A stretch of DNA of 26,845 nt from assembly GCF_051961495.1 (NCBI RefSeq), contig NZ_JBQCDF010000004.1, positions 1 to 26,845 of the forward strand. Direction: 5' to 3'. The notes under the pieces are model-generated. The model was not told where the DNA came from and did not search any database. It saw only the letters and a list, made by a program, of their open reading frames with translations. Below, piece by piece: positions 15,192 through 22,571 of this stretch. This stretch comes from Cytophaga sp051961495 (GTDB taxonomy: Bacteria; Bacteroidota; Bacteroidia; Cytophagales; Cytophagaceae). A program made the position numbers and the translations under genes. Position 1 is the stretch's first letter. Each line of letters starts with the position of its first letter.

Positions 15192-17645
15192 TTACCCCTT
15201 AAGGTAATTACTGATGCGGATGATATCTCCGAACACACCGGCTGCAGTTACTTCTGCACCGGCGCCAGGCCCTTTGATCACCAACGGACGCTCTTTGTAT
15301 CTTTCCGTTGTATATGCAATCATGTTGTCGCTTCCGGAAAGAGAGAAGAATGGATGTGTGCTATCAACCGCCTGTAAGCTTACTTCAGCTTTGCCATTTT
15401 CAAGCTTCGCAATGAAACGCAGCACTTTGTTCGCTTTGTCTGCTTCGTCACGCTTCTTCGAAAATACGCTGTTATTTTTTTCCAGTTCAACGAAGAAGTC
15501 TTCTACTGTTTTTGCTTTCAGGCATGGGGCCGGAAGGATATTTTCAACTACTACATCATCAAACTCTAAGTTGAAGCCTGCTTCACGTGACAGGATCAAG
15601 ATCTTACGGGCAACGTCTTTTCCGTTTAAGTCGTCTCTAGGGTCAGGCTCTGTAAAGCCTTTCTCTTTTGCTTCCTTAACAACATCGCTGAATTTCTTAT
15701 CGCCTTTGAATGTATTGAAGATATAAGAAAGTGTTCCGGATAAAACGCCTTCAATACGAATGATCTTATCACCGCTATCTTTTAAATCGTTCAGGGTATT
15801 GATTACGGGTAAGCCTGCACCAACGTTTGTTTCATACATCAGCTTCACACCACGCTTAAACGCAGTCTCCTGAAGCTTTTTATAATCCTTGAACAAGCCT
15901 GAGTTAGCAAGTTTGTTTGGTGTAACAATAGAAATGCTTTCATCCAGAATGTCATGGTAGAATGAAACAACATCTTTGTTTGATGTATTGTCAACAAAAA
16001 TTGAGTTGCGAAGATTCAGATCAACCATGCGTTTTACAAACTCTTTCAGGTTTGCTTTTTCACCTTCTTCCAGTTTTTCTTTCCAGCCAGTTAATGCTAC
16101 GCCGTTTTCGTTGATGAGCATTTTCTTGCTATTAGCTAAACCAACAACATTAATCTTGAAACCTTTTTCTTTCTGCAGGTAAGTAGCTTGTTTCTGCAAC
16201 TGTTTCAACAAGGCGCTGCCGATCAAACCAACACCTACCACAAATACGTTGATTGTTTTCACATCACTCAGGAAGAATGATTCGTGAATAACGTTCAATG
16301 CTTTTGTAAGATCTTCTTTACCGATTACCACAGACAAGTTGATCTCGGAAGAACCTTGCGCAATGGCAACTACGTTGATACCGTTCTTGCCTAATGAAGA
16401 AAATAATTTTCCGGCAATACCCGGCGTATGGCGCATGTTGTCGCCTACAACCGCAACGATCGCCAGATTATCTTTTTCGTGCAGCTTATCTATTTTACCT
16501 GCTTTGATCTCATGTTCGAATTCTTCCTCAACCGCTGCCTTCGCTTTTGCAGATTCTTTTGAATCAATCACAAAACAGATTGAATGTTCTGAAGAAGCCT
16601 GCGTGATCAGAATCACGTTGATAGAGTTTCTTGCCAGCGCCCCAAACAGACGGCCCGATACGCCCGGCACACCTACCATACCGCTACCGGTCAGGTTCAA
16701 GAGCGAAATATTTTCAATGGATGAAATTCCTTTTACAGAATGATCCGTTGCGCTTGTCTTCGCATTAATCAATGTACCTTCAAATGCGGTGTTGAATGTA
16801 TTTTTGATCCAGATCGGAATATTCTTTTTAAATGCCGGCTGCAGTGTTGGCGGATAAATAACTTTCGCCCCGAAGTGCGACATTTCCATGGCTTCGATAT
16901 ATGAAACCTGCGGAAGTGTGAATGCACGTTTTACTTTACGCGGATCAGCGGTCATGATTCCGTCAACGTCTGTCCATATTTCAATACCTTCGCTATCAAG
17001 CGCAGCACCAAATACAGATGCCGTATAATCAGAACCTCCGCGGCCCAGCGTTGTAGTCTCACCTTTTTCAGTTGAACCGATGAAGCCTGTTGTTACAACA
17101 CTTGTCTTAATATCCTTGAAATAATCTTTGATTGCCTTGTCGGTTTTTTTGAAATCAACCTTTGCAGATCCGAAACCATTGTCTGTAATCACTACATTGC
17201 GTGCATCCAGGAACGTAACATCAACGCCTTCCTGCTTCAGGAATTCTGCAACAAGGTACGAGGAAAGTCTTTCGCCAAAGCTTAACACCAGGTCGTTTGA
17301 ACGTGGAGATAATTCTTTTAGCAAATAAACGCCCTGCAACAAATCCTGTAGTTCGTTCAATACCAGTTTCAGCTGTGCAATAACTTTACCCTGATTCTTT
17401 ACATCAATCAAGGTCTTTGCGGTATTTACGTGTTTTTGTTCAATCGTTTTTAAAATCTGCTGGTATGAAATATCCGTAGCAGATGCTTTCTGACCTACTT
17501 CAACCAGTAAATTTGTAATTCCTGACATAGCAGAAAAAACAACTACAAATTTTTCCTTCTTCTTATAGGAAGAAAGAATTTCTGCAACTTTGCGAATACT
17601 CTCTACAGAACCAACAGAGGTACCACCGAACTTTAACACTTTCAT
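15192..17645 (-). CDS. thrA: Bifunctional aspartokinase / homoserine dehydrogenase
   Basis: ThrA phosphorylates aspartate (first step of the aspartate family pathway) and later reduces aspartate semialdehyde to homoserine. The 817 residues match E. coli ThrA (820). Aspartokinase occupies about 1-300: KFGGTSVGS at 5-13, FGERLSSYL near 123-131, TTLGRGGSDYTAS at 198-210, and WTDVDGIMTADPR at 224-236. Two ACT-type segments follow (about 315-460), which in relatives sense threonine. Homoserine dehydrogenase starts near 465 with the NAD(P) loop VGVGLIGSALL, then VTPNKLAN, GVLSGTLSYIFNTF and the catalytic-region PDPRDDLNGKDVARK. ATG 17645 gives the family N-terminus. It leads the operon, with a good -7 box about 32 bases upstream and no room for a leader-peptide attenuator after it. 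Confidence 0.97.
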   Translation of the reverse strand: MKVLKFGGTSVGSVESIRKVAEILSSYKKKEKFVVVFSAMSGITNLLVEVGQKASATDISYQQILKTIEQKHVNTAKTLIDVKNQGKVIAQLKLVLNELQDLLQGVYLLKELSPRSNDLVLSFGERLSSYLVAEFLKQEGVDVTFLDARNVVITDNGFGSAKVDFKKTDKAIKDYFKDIKTSVVTTGFIGSTEKGETTTLGRGGSDYTASVFGAALDSEGIEIWTDVDGIMTADPRKVKRAFTLPQVSYIEAMEMSHFGAKVIYPPTLQPAFKKNIPIWIKNTFNTAFEGTLINAKTSATDHSVKGISSIENISLLNLTGSGMVGVPGVSGRLFGALARNSINVILITQASSEHSICFVIDSKESAKAKAAVEEEFEHEIKAGKIDKLHEKDNLAIVAVVGDNMRHTPGIAGKLFSSLGKNGINVVAIAQGSSEINLSVVIGKEDLTKALNVIHESFFLSDVKTINVFVVGVGLIGSALLKQLQKQATYLQKEKGFKINVVGLANSKKMLINENGVALTGWKEKLEEGEKANLKEFVKRMVDLNLRNSIFVDNTSNKDVVSFYHDILDESISIVTPNKLANSGLFKDYKKLQETAFKRGVKLMYETNVGAGLPVINTLNDLKDSGDKIIRIEGVLSGTLSYIFNTFKGDKKFSDVVKEAKEKGFTEPDPRDDLNGKDVARKILILSREAGFNLEFDDVVVENILPAPCLKAKTVEDFFVELEKNNSVFSKKRDEADKANKVLRFIAKLENGKAEVSLQAVDSTHPFFSLSGSDNMIAYTTERYKERPLVIKGPGAGAEVTAAGVFGDIIRISNYLKG

Positions 17646-17676
17646 AGTATTGGTATTATCTTAATAAAAATACCTG

Positions 17677-17684
17677 CAAAAATA
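17677..17684 (-). promoter_or_regulatory. Candidate -7 promoter box for thrA-thrB-thrC
   Basis: The minus strand reads TATTTTTG, an exact TAnnTTTG match, 32 bases before the thrA ATG. A start near 17670 would give a leader of about 25 bases. The -33 region is only a pyrimidine-rich match. Confidence 0.5.
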
Positions 17685-17791
17685 GTGTTTTTTAGTGTTT
17701 ATCGGGAAGAAAAAGGTACTTAATTCATGATAAATTCATAAAAAGCACCGGAAGCTCCGTGTAATTCCCAACTACCTGATTCATACCATAA

Positions 17792-17820
17792 AAAACGCCT
17801 TCCGGTTGGGAAGGCGTTTT
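17792..17820. terminator. Terminator of the grpE-dnaJ operon
   Basis: A 12-bp perfect stem (17792-17803 with 17809-17820, core ACGCCTTCC / GGAAGGCGT) encloses loop GGTTG. On the minus strand a long T run closes it, and the plus strand also ends in T. It lies 37 bases after the dnaJ stop and before the thrA promoter. Confidence 0.93.
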
Positions 17821-17856
17821 ATTATTTCTCTTATGGAATATTAAAATCAAATGCTC

Positions 17857-18990
17857 TTAGAAAAATTCTTTCATGCGCTCAAAGAATGACTTATCGTTCT
17901 TGCCCGGATTCGGTTTGAAATTGTCTGATTCCTTGATTGATGCCAGTAATTCTTTTTCTTCTTTCGACAACGTTTGCGGAGTCCATACATTTACATAAAT
18001 CAGCTGATCCCCTTTCTGGTAGCTGTTTACATCTTTTAACCCTTTTGAACGCAGACGTAGAATTTTTCCGCTTTGTGTACCCGGATCAATTTTAATTTTC
18101 ACTTTTCCGTCTACGGTAGGCACTTCAACACTGGTACCAAATACAGCATCGAAGAAAGTAACATATAGTTCGTAAATGATATTTAAACCATCACGCTTTA
18201 AATGTTCATCTTCAATTTCTTCAATCAGGATCAGCAAATCACCGGCAACACCGCCTCTTGGAGGCATGTTTCCTTTACCGCTCATCGACAGCTGCATACC
18301 ATCAACAACACCCGCAGGTATTTTTATTGTAATAGTTTCTTCTTTCTCAACAGTACCCTGACCATGGCAATGTGTACATTTATCTTTTACAGTAGTGCCT
18401 TCGCCATTACAGGTAGAGCAGGTTGTAGCCGACATCATCTGTCCAAGCATGGTATTTACAACCTTCTTTACCTGACCGGTACCATTGCAGGTAGTACATT
18501 TTTGCACCGCACCATTCTTCGCGCCTGTACCACTGCATTCCTCGCAGGCTACCTGACGCTTCACTTTTATTTTCTTCTCACAACCATTCGCAATTTCTTC
18601 TAAATTTAATTTCAACTTAATACGAAGGTTTGAACCTTTCCGAACGCCCCGGCCTCTGCTGCTGCCGCCACCGAAGAAGCTTTCGAATGGCGAGCCGCCG
18701 CCGAACACGTCGCCGAATTGGGAGAATATGTCATCCATATTCATACCGCCCCCGCCGTAACCACCGCCCGCTGCCTGATGCCCATACTGGTCATAACGCT
18801 GGCGTTTTTCCGGTGTGCTCAGCACTTCGTATGCTTCTGCCGCTTCTTTGAATTTTTCTTCTGCCGAAGGGTTGTCCGGGTTTTTATCCGGATGGTATTT
18901 GATCGCCAACTTGCGATATGCTTTTTTAATCTCGTCTGCAGAAGCAGATTTGGACACTTCCAGTACTTCGTAATAATCTCTCTTTGCCAT
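17857..18990 (-). CDS. dnaJ: Chaperone DnaJ (Hsp40)
   Basis: DnaJ delivers unfolded protein to DnaK and stimulates its ATPase. The 377 residues show the full type I layout. The J domain is at 1-70 with HPD at 33-35. A Gly/Phe-rich linker spans about 74-115. Four zinc CxxCxGxG repeats follow (CEECSGTG, CTTCNGTG, CSTCNGEG, CTHCHGQG). A C-terminal substrate-binding region begins near 225. Length equals the E. coli protein. The start codon follows the grpE stop by three bases, so the two are translated from one mRNA, perhaps by coupling. dnaK is not in this window. Confidence 0.98.
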   Translation of the reverse strand: MAKRDYYEVLEVSKSASADEIKKAYRKLAIKYHPDKNPDNPSAEEKFKEAAEAYEVLSTPEKRQRYDQYGHQAAGGGYGGGGMNMDDIFSQFGDVFGGGSPFESFFGGGSSRGRGVRKGSNLRIKLKLNLEEIANGCEKKIKVKRQVACEECSGTGAKNGAVQKCTTCNGTGQVKKVVNTMLGQMMSATTCSTCNGEGTTVKDKCTHCHGQGTVEKEETITIKIPAGVVDGMQLSMSGKGNMPPRGGVAGDLLILIEEIEDEHLKRDGLNIIYELYVTFFDAVFGTSVEVPTVDGKVKIKIDPGTQSGKILRLRSKGLKDVNSYQKGDQLIYVNVWTPQTLSKEEKELLASIKESDNFKPNPGKNDKSFFERMKEFF

Positions 18991-18993
18991 TTC

Positions 18994-19542
18994 TTAAGCT
19001 CCAATAACAACTTTCGCGTATCTGATTACTTTATCGCCTAAATAGTAGCCTTTCTCAACTTCGTCTACAACTTTGCCTTTCAGATCTTCTGTCGGCGCAG
19101 GAATCTGTGTAATGGCTTCATGCAATTCACTGTTAAATACTTCTCCCTGTGCATTCATAGCTGTAAGGCCTTTTTGCTGCAATGTTTTGTTGAATTTGTT
19201 ATGGATCAACTCCACGCCTTCACGCAATGCTTTTGTTTCTTCTGTTACAGGAATATTCTTTAATGCACGATCAAAATCGTCAATGACCGGAATCAGGCTG
19301 ATCATCAGATCCTCTGTCGCAGTCTTTAACAAGTCAATGCGTTCCTTGCTGGTACGTCTTTTATAATTGTCAAATTCGGCATACAATCTGACATATTTAT
19401 CTTTCCAATCCGCTGCTTCAGCAAGAGCTTTTTCTACCTCGGACAATTCAGCTGCAGGTGCAGCAGCTTCAGTAACTACCTCTTTTTCAGCAGAATTTTC
19501 ATTCTGTTGTGCGTTTGCTTCGTCTTTTACTTCGTTCGTCAT
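18994..19542 (-). CDS. grpE: Nucleotide exchange factor GrpE
   Basis: GrpE drives ADP release from DnaK. From ATG 19542 the protein has 182 residues (E. coli 197). The N-terminus is acidic and low in complexity. A long coiled coil follows from about residue 33 (SEVEKALAEAADWKDKYVRL). Then come the family signature AEFDNYKRRTSKERIDL, the IPVIDDFDRAL segment, and the C-terminal beta part ending GYYLGDKVIRYAKVVIG. A TTG at 19563 would add seven residues, but it lies inside the inverted repeat upstream and the ATG is preferred. First gene of grpE-dnaJ. Unlike pyrR, thrA and adk it has no TAnnTTTG box upstream, but it has several TGACA repeats. Confidence 0.96.
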   Translation of the reverse strand: MTNEVKDEANAQQNENSAEKEVVTEAAAPAAELSEVEKALAEAADWKDKYVRLYAEFDNYKRRTSKERIDLLKTATEDLMISLIPVIDDFDRALKNIPVTEETKALREGVELIHNKFNKTLQQKGLTAMNAQGEVFNSELHEAITQIPAPTEDLKGKVVDEVEKGYYLGDKVIRYAKVVIGA

Positions 19543-19556
19543 AATAATTAGTGATT

Positions 19557-19613
19557 TTGACAATAGGGGATTGTCAATAATATTGCCAAGCTGGTTTTGG
19601 TGTCATATTGTCA
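19557..19613 (-). promoter_or_regulatory. Candidate heat-shock control region upstream of grpE
   Basis: TTGACAAT (19557-19564) and ATTGTCAA (19570-19577) form an 8-bp inverted repeat with a 5-base spacer. Further upstream, TGTCA-TAT-TGTCA (19601-19613) is a direct repeat, read as TGACA-ATA-TGACA in the gene's direction. It is not the CIRCE sequence. The idea that it binds a stress regulator or alternative sigma factor is inferred from position and symmetry. Confidence 0.4.
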
Positions 19614-19636
19614 GCAAAACCAACTCCGAATTCTAT

Positions 19637-20650
19637 TTATTTAATAAAATCGTCTTTTTGCTTCGTCATCGTGGTCCACAATAAGTCTTTCAACTCGGTA
19701 AGACCCTGATTCAGGTAAGAAGAGATGAATATGGACGGGACACCTTTAGGCAACTCCTTTTTGATTTCTGCCTTCAATTCGTCATCCAGCATATCAGATT
19801 TAGAGATTGCCAGGATCCGGTCTTTATGCAATAATTCTGGGTTGTATTTTTGAAGTTCATTCAACAGGATTTCGTATTCTGCCCGGATATCTTTTGAATC
19901 AGCAGCCACTAAAAACAGCAGTATTGAATTTCGTTCAATGTGGCGCAGAAAGCGGATTCCAAGTCCTTTACCTTCTGCAGCACCTTCAATGATGCCGGGA
20001 ATATCGGCCATGATGAAGGATCTGTAATCTCTGTATTTTACAACTCCCAGGTTGGGTACGAGTGTAGTAAATGCATAGTCTGCAATTTCGGGTTTTGCTG
20101 CAGACACTTTTGACAGCAATGTTGATTTCCCCGCATTCGGGAAGCCTACCAAACCAACATCGGCAAGCACTTTCAACTCAAGGATGATCCATGCCTCAAT
20201 GCCTGGTTCGCCGGGTTGTGCATAGTGCGGTGCCTGGTTGGTAGATGTTTTAAACTGCTCGTTCCCTAAACCGCCGCGGCCGCCGGGTACAAGAATAATC
20301 TCCTGTCCGTCTTCTGTAATTTCAGCTATCACTTCACCAGTTTCGGGGTCACGTGCAATCGTGCCCAAAGGGACTTCCATGATCTGATCCTTGCCTTGTC
20401 CGCCTGAAGCTCTGTTTGTACCGCCGCGCTCACCGTCTTCAGCAATCACGTGCTTGGTATATTTCAGGTGCAGCAATGTCCATAGCTGAACATTCCCTCT
20501 TAATATAATGTGTCCGCCGCGCCCGCCGTTTCCGCCATCCGGACCACCCAGCGGTGTATGTTTTTCCTTGCGGAAATGCACAGAGCCAGCCCCTCCTTTA
20601 CCGGAACGGCAGCATACTTTTACATAATCAATAAAGTTGGAAGAAGCCAC
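19637..20650 (-). CDS. obgE: GTPase Obg (CgtA)
   Basis: Obg is an essential GTPase tied to large ribosomal subunit maturation and stress responses. The 337 residues have the glycine-rich Obg domain at about 1-158 (RSGKGGAGSVHFRKEK, GGPDGGNGGRGGHI). The G domain follows: P-loop GFPNAGKS at 169-176, DIPGIIEGAAEGKGLG from 216, and SKSD in place of the usual NKxD. There is no extra C-terminal OCT domain. Translation starts at GTG (20650-20648); the following ASSNFIDYVK is the expected N-terminus, and no ATG precedes it. It lies downstream of adk with a 186-base spacer filled by heptads and REP-like palindromes. Confidence 0.97.
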   Translation of the reverse strand: MASSNFIDYVKVCCRSGKGGAGSVHFRKEKHTPLGGPDGGNGGRGGHIILRGNVQLWTLLHLKYTKHVIAEDGERGGTNRASGGQGKDQIMEVPLGTIARDPETGEVIAEITEDGQEIILVPGGRGGLGNEQFKTSTNQAPHYAQPGEPGIEAWIILELKVLADVGLVGFPNAGKSTLLSKVSAAKPEIADYAFTTLVPNLGVVKYRDYRSFIMADIPGIIEGAAEGKGLGIRFLRHIERNSILLFLVAADSKDIRAEYEILLNELQKYNPELLHKDRILAISKSDMLDDELKAEIKKELPKGVPSIFISSYLNQGLTELKDLLWTTMTKQKDDFIK

Positions 20651-20658
20651 TTTGTTTT

Positions 20659-20699
20659 GCTTAAGCTTAAAGCGAAAAGCCTAAGGCTTAACGCGTGAA
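20659..20699. repeat. Heptad-repeat array just upstream of obgE
   Basis: Six consecutive units in phase: GCTTAA (one base short), GCTTAAA, GCGAAAA, GCCTAAG, GCTTAAC, GCGTGAA. It starts 8 bases before the obgE GTG, so it would be in the obgE leader. AAGCC-TAA-GGCTT can form a small hairpin within it. Confidence 0.7.
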
Positions 20700-20710
20700 T
20701 TATAATGTTT

Positions 20711-20826
20711 CGGTCTGTGTGTCGCAGACCGAGGATAAATAATGACCGGTCTGAATACCATGGCCTGTCCGCCGCGGCGGACAGGCCATTCAACTACTAT
20801 TCCCGTCTGTGTGCCACAGACCGGGG
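20711..20826. repeat. REP-like palindrome cluster between adk and obgE
   Basis: It has three parts. First hairpin: CGGTCTG at 20711-20717 with CAGACCG at 20725-20731. Second: a perfect 30-bp palindrome at 20760-20789 with GC-rich core TCCGCCGCGGCGGA. Third: GTCTGTG (20805-20811) with CACAGAC (20815-20821). The first and third units are diverged direct copies of each other (about 30 bases each, both continuing into GG(A/G)GAT-like sequence and ATAAAT). GC content is far above the surroundings. Confidence 0.85.
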
Positions 20827-20836
20827 ATTGATAAAT

Positions 20837-21409
20837 TTATTTTGCTGAATCGATCGCTTTGCAGATGGATGCGAATATCGTTTCTATTTCACCGATACCC
20901 TGCACTTTTACTGCTTTGCCTTGAGCTTCATAATAGGGAAGCACGTGAATCGTTTTGTTGAAATATTCATCAATACGTTTCAATACTTTTTCAGCATCAT
21001 CATCTGCACGGCCTGAAGTCTGTCTGCGGATCTCAATGCGCTTTTTCAGTTCTTCTTCATTTACATCCAGCGCAATTACCGAATGAATTTTTGTATTCAA
21101 TGTTGCCAGCATATTGTCCAGCACTTCTGCCTGGTGAACCGTTCTCGGGAAACCATCAAAGATAAAGCCCGTAGCACCTGCGTTCGCTTCGATAGCCGCT
21201 TTCAGAATACCTACCGTAACTTCGTCCGGCACTAATAAACCGTTATCAATGTATTCTTTAACTTTTACACCAAGTTCTGTTTTGCGGGAAATGTGGTCAC
21301 GAAAAATATCTCCTGTAGATAAGTGCGCTAATTTATATTTAGCAATCAGTTTTTCACTTTGAGTTCCTTTACCTGCACCAGGAGGGCCAAATAAGACAAT
21401 ATTTAACAT
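20837..21409 (-). CDS. adk: Adenylate kinase
   Basis: Adk interconverts ATP + AMP and two ADP. The 190-residue protein is the short-LID form without a zinc finger. The P-loop FGPPGAGKGTQ is at 7-17. HLSTGDIFRDHI is the AMP site, FDGFPRTVHQAE is the signature near 84-95, and a short LID follows at RRQTSGRADDD. ATG 21409 is the natural start. An exact -7 box lies 31 bases upstream. Read-through to obgE is possible, but the REP-like cluster lies between them. Confidence 0.98.
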   Translation of the reverse strand: MLNIVLFGPPGAGKGTQSEKLIAKYKLAHLSTGDIFRDHISRKTELGVKVKEYIDNGLLVPDEVTVGILKAAIEANAGATGFIFDGFPRTVHQAEVLDNMLATLNTKIHSVIALDVNEEELKKRIEIRRQTSGRADDDAEKVLKRIDEYFNKTIHVLPYYEAQGKAVKVQGIGEIETIFASICKAIDSAK

Positions 21410-21439
21410 ACGGGGTATCTTAATTTATTTTTGAAGGTA

Positions 21440-21447
21440 CAAAAATA
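21440..21447 (-). promoter_or_regulatory. Candidate -7 promoter box for adk
   Basis: The minus strand reads TATTTTTG, an exact TAnnTTTG match and the same octamer as at thrA, 31 bases before the adk ATG. No clear -33 box. Confidence 0.5.
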
Positions 21448-21478
21448 CGCTTTTTCGGTGAAAGGGTAAGCATACTAT

Positions 21479-21569
21479 GCAAAAAGCTTAATGCCAAAGG
21501 CTAAAAGCTTAAAGCTTTAAAATCCAATAGTTGAATTTAAGGCTTTAAGTCTTCCGCATTAAGCATTCT
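21479..21569. repeat. Thirteen-unit heptad array with opposed arms (GCTTTAA family)
   Basis: From 21479 the sequence reads GCAAAAA, GCTTAAT, GCCAAAG, GCTAAAA, GCTTAAA, GCTTTAA, AATCCAA, TAGTTGA, ATTTAAG, GCTTTAA, GTCTTCC, GCATTAA, GCATTCT with no phase break. The two halves are opposed: 21485-21508 pairs with 21542-21565 at about 19 of 24 positions, including the perfect 9-bp GCTTAATGC / GCATTAAGC. It fills the gap between the peptidase stop and the adk promoter. Confidence 0.8.
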
Positions 21570-21572
21570 GTA

Positions 21573-22481
21573 CTATAGTTTCTCCATCAAATACTTGTAT
21601 AGTGCCAGCATCGATTCAATATCCTGTTTGTGCACACATTCATCCGGTGTATGAGCATCTTTTTCGGGTGCGCCGATAAAACACCAGTCCCACGGATAGG
21701 CAGAAAGCTGCAGCTCACGGCCATCACTGGCGCCTGCACCTTCAACCTCCAGCTGAAACGGAATGCCGGATTGTCTGGTCAGTTCAATGATTTTATTTAC
21801 ATATTTTTTCCGCGGGATCATTCTGTCGCGCATGGATATGGCAACACCCTTGCCAGCTTCAACACCTGCTGTAACCCAGGTTATATCACATATAAGGGAT
21901 TGTTTTACGTGGAAGGTTTCGTAGATCCAGCGGGCAAGATAAGCCACAGACCCGCCGCCATGCTCTTCCCAGCAGGTGAATGCAATGATTCCGTTTTCAA
22001 GTGTTTCGGCCAGCTTCAATGCTGTCCATACACCTAATCTGTCGTCGAGATAAGGTGTTAAAATAAAATCACCTTCTTCCCTGAAGTTGGGTTTAAACGT
22101 TAATTCTGTTCCCCGGTCAATAATGCGGCCGGCATCCAGTATCCATTCCTCTTCTTCAATTTTCAAGACACCATCAACATCACCGTTGGAATCCTTGCCC
22201 ACCAGACGATAGCCGTCTTTTGCATACGGTGAACCGATCGGGTGTAAATGATTGTTATATGCCACTGTAAAGCCAATAGAATCCATGTGCGCAAAAACTG
22301 CGGTTCTTGGATTTCCGAAAGCAAGTACAATGCAATCCTGCAAATCGTCGGATGTATATACTGTTGGCTGGTGTGACCACGAAGCAGCATTCTTGCGTAT
22401 ATAGTCTAACAGAAAATCTTTTAAAGGTTCTTCATTGCCTGAAGGTGCTTGTATAGAACAAAGTTCTTTTAACAGGTGCAT
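21573..22481 (-). CDS. M42-family metallopeptidase (glutamyl aminopeptidase/endoglucanase-like)
   Basis: M42 enzymes are two-metal aminopeptidases. From ATG 22481 the protein has 302 residues, somewhat shorter than the usual 340-370. It begins MHLLKELCSIQAPSGNEEPL, the classic family N-terminus. Metal ligands appear as AHMDSIGF (His, Asp), PYLDDRLGVW (bridging Asp), CWEEHGGGS (Glu pair), ICDITW (Asp) and DECVH (His). The frame is open 44 codons further upstream (to 22613), but that part has no family match, runs into the start of the divergent gene and is probably not translated. No operon partner; substrate unknown. An M20-like peptidase is the alternative. Confidence 0.9.
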   Translation of the reverse strand: MHLLKELCSIQAPSGNEEPLKDFLLDYIRKNAASWSHQPTVYTSDDLQDCIVLAFGNPRTAVFAHMDSIGFTVAYNNHLHPIGSPYAKDGYRLVGKDSNGDVDGVLKIEEEEWILDAGRIIDRGTELTFKPNFREEGDFILTPYLDDRLGVWTALKLAETLENGIIAFTCWEEHGGGSVAYLARWIYETFHVKQSLICDITWVTAGVEAGKGVAISMRDRMIPRKKYVNKIIELTRQSGIPFQLEVEGAGASDGRELQLSAYPWDWCFIGAPEKDAHTPDECVHKQDIESMLALYKYLMEKL

Positions 22482-22571
22482 ATCAAAATCTGAATTAAAG
22501 TGATTCGAATTGATGAAACTTACAATTGTTTTTGTTAAAATTATGCATTCATTTTGAATATTAAAGTAACG

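Noticed and set aside
15214..15726. 170-residue open frame on the plus strand opposite thrA
   Set aside because: It is an antisense shadow of a strongly conserved gene, with serine-rich low-complexity translation and no motif.
17740..17790. Possible thr attenuator or leader peptide upstream of thrA
   Set aside because: The hairpin near 17744-17760 is weak and bulged, no threonine-rich short frame is seen, and the best promoter box lies downstream of it.
19557..19577. CIRCE operator (HrcA site) before grpE
   Set aside because: The arms read TTGACAAT/ATTGTCAA with a 5-base spacer, unlike the CIRCE arms and 9-base spacer.
20659..20826. CRISPR array
   Set aside because: The units are 7-base heptads and hairpins without regular unique spacers, and no cas gene is near.
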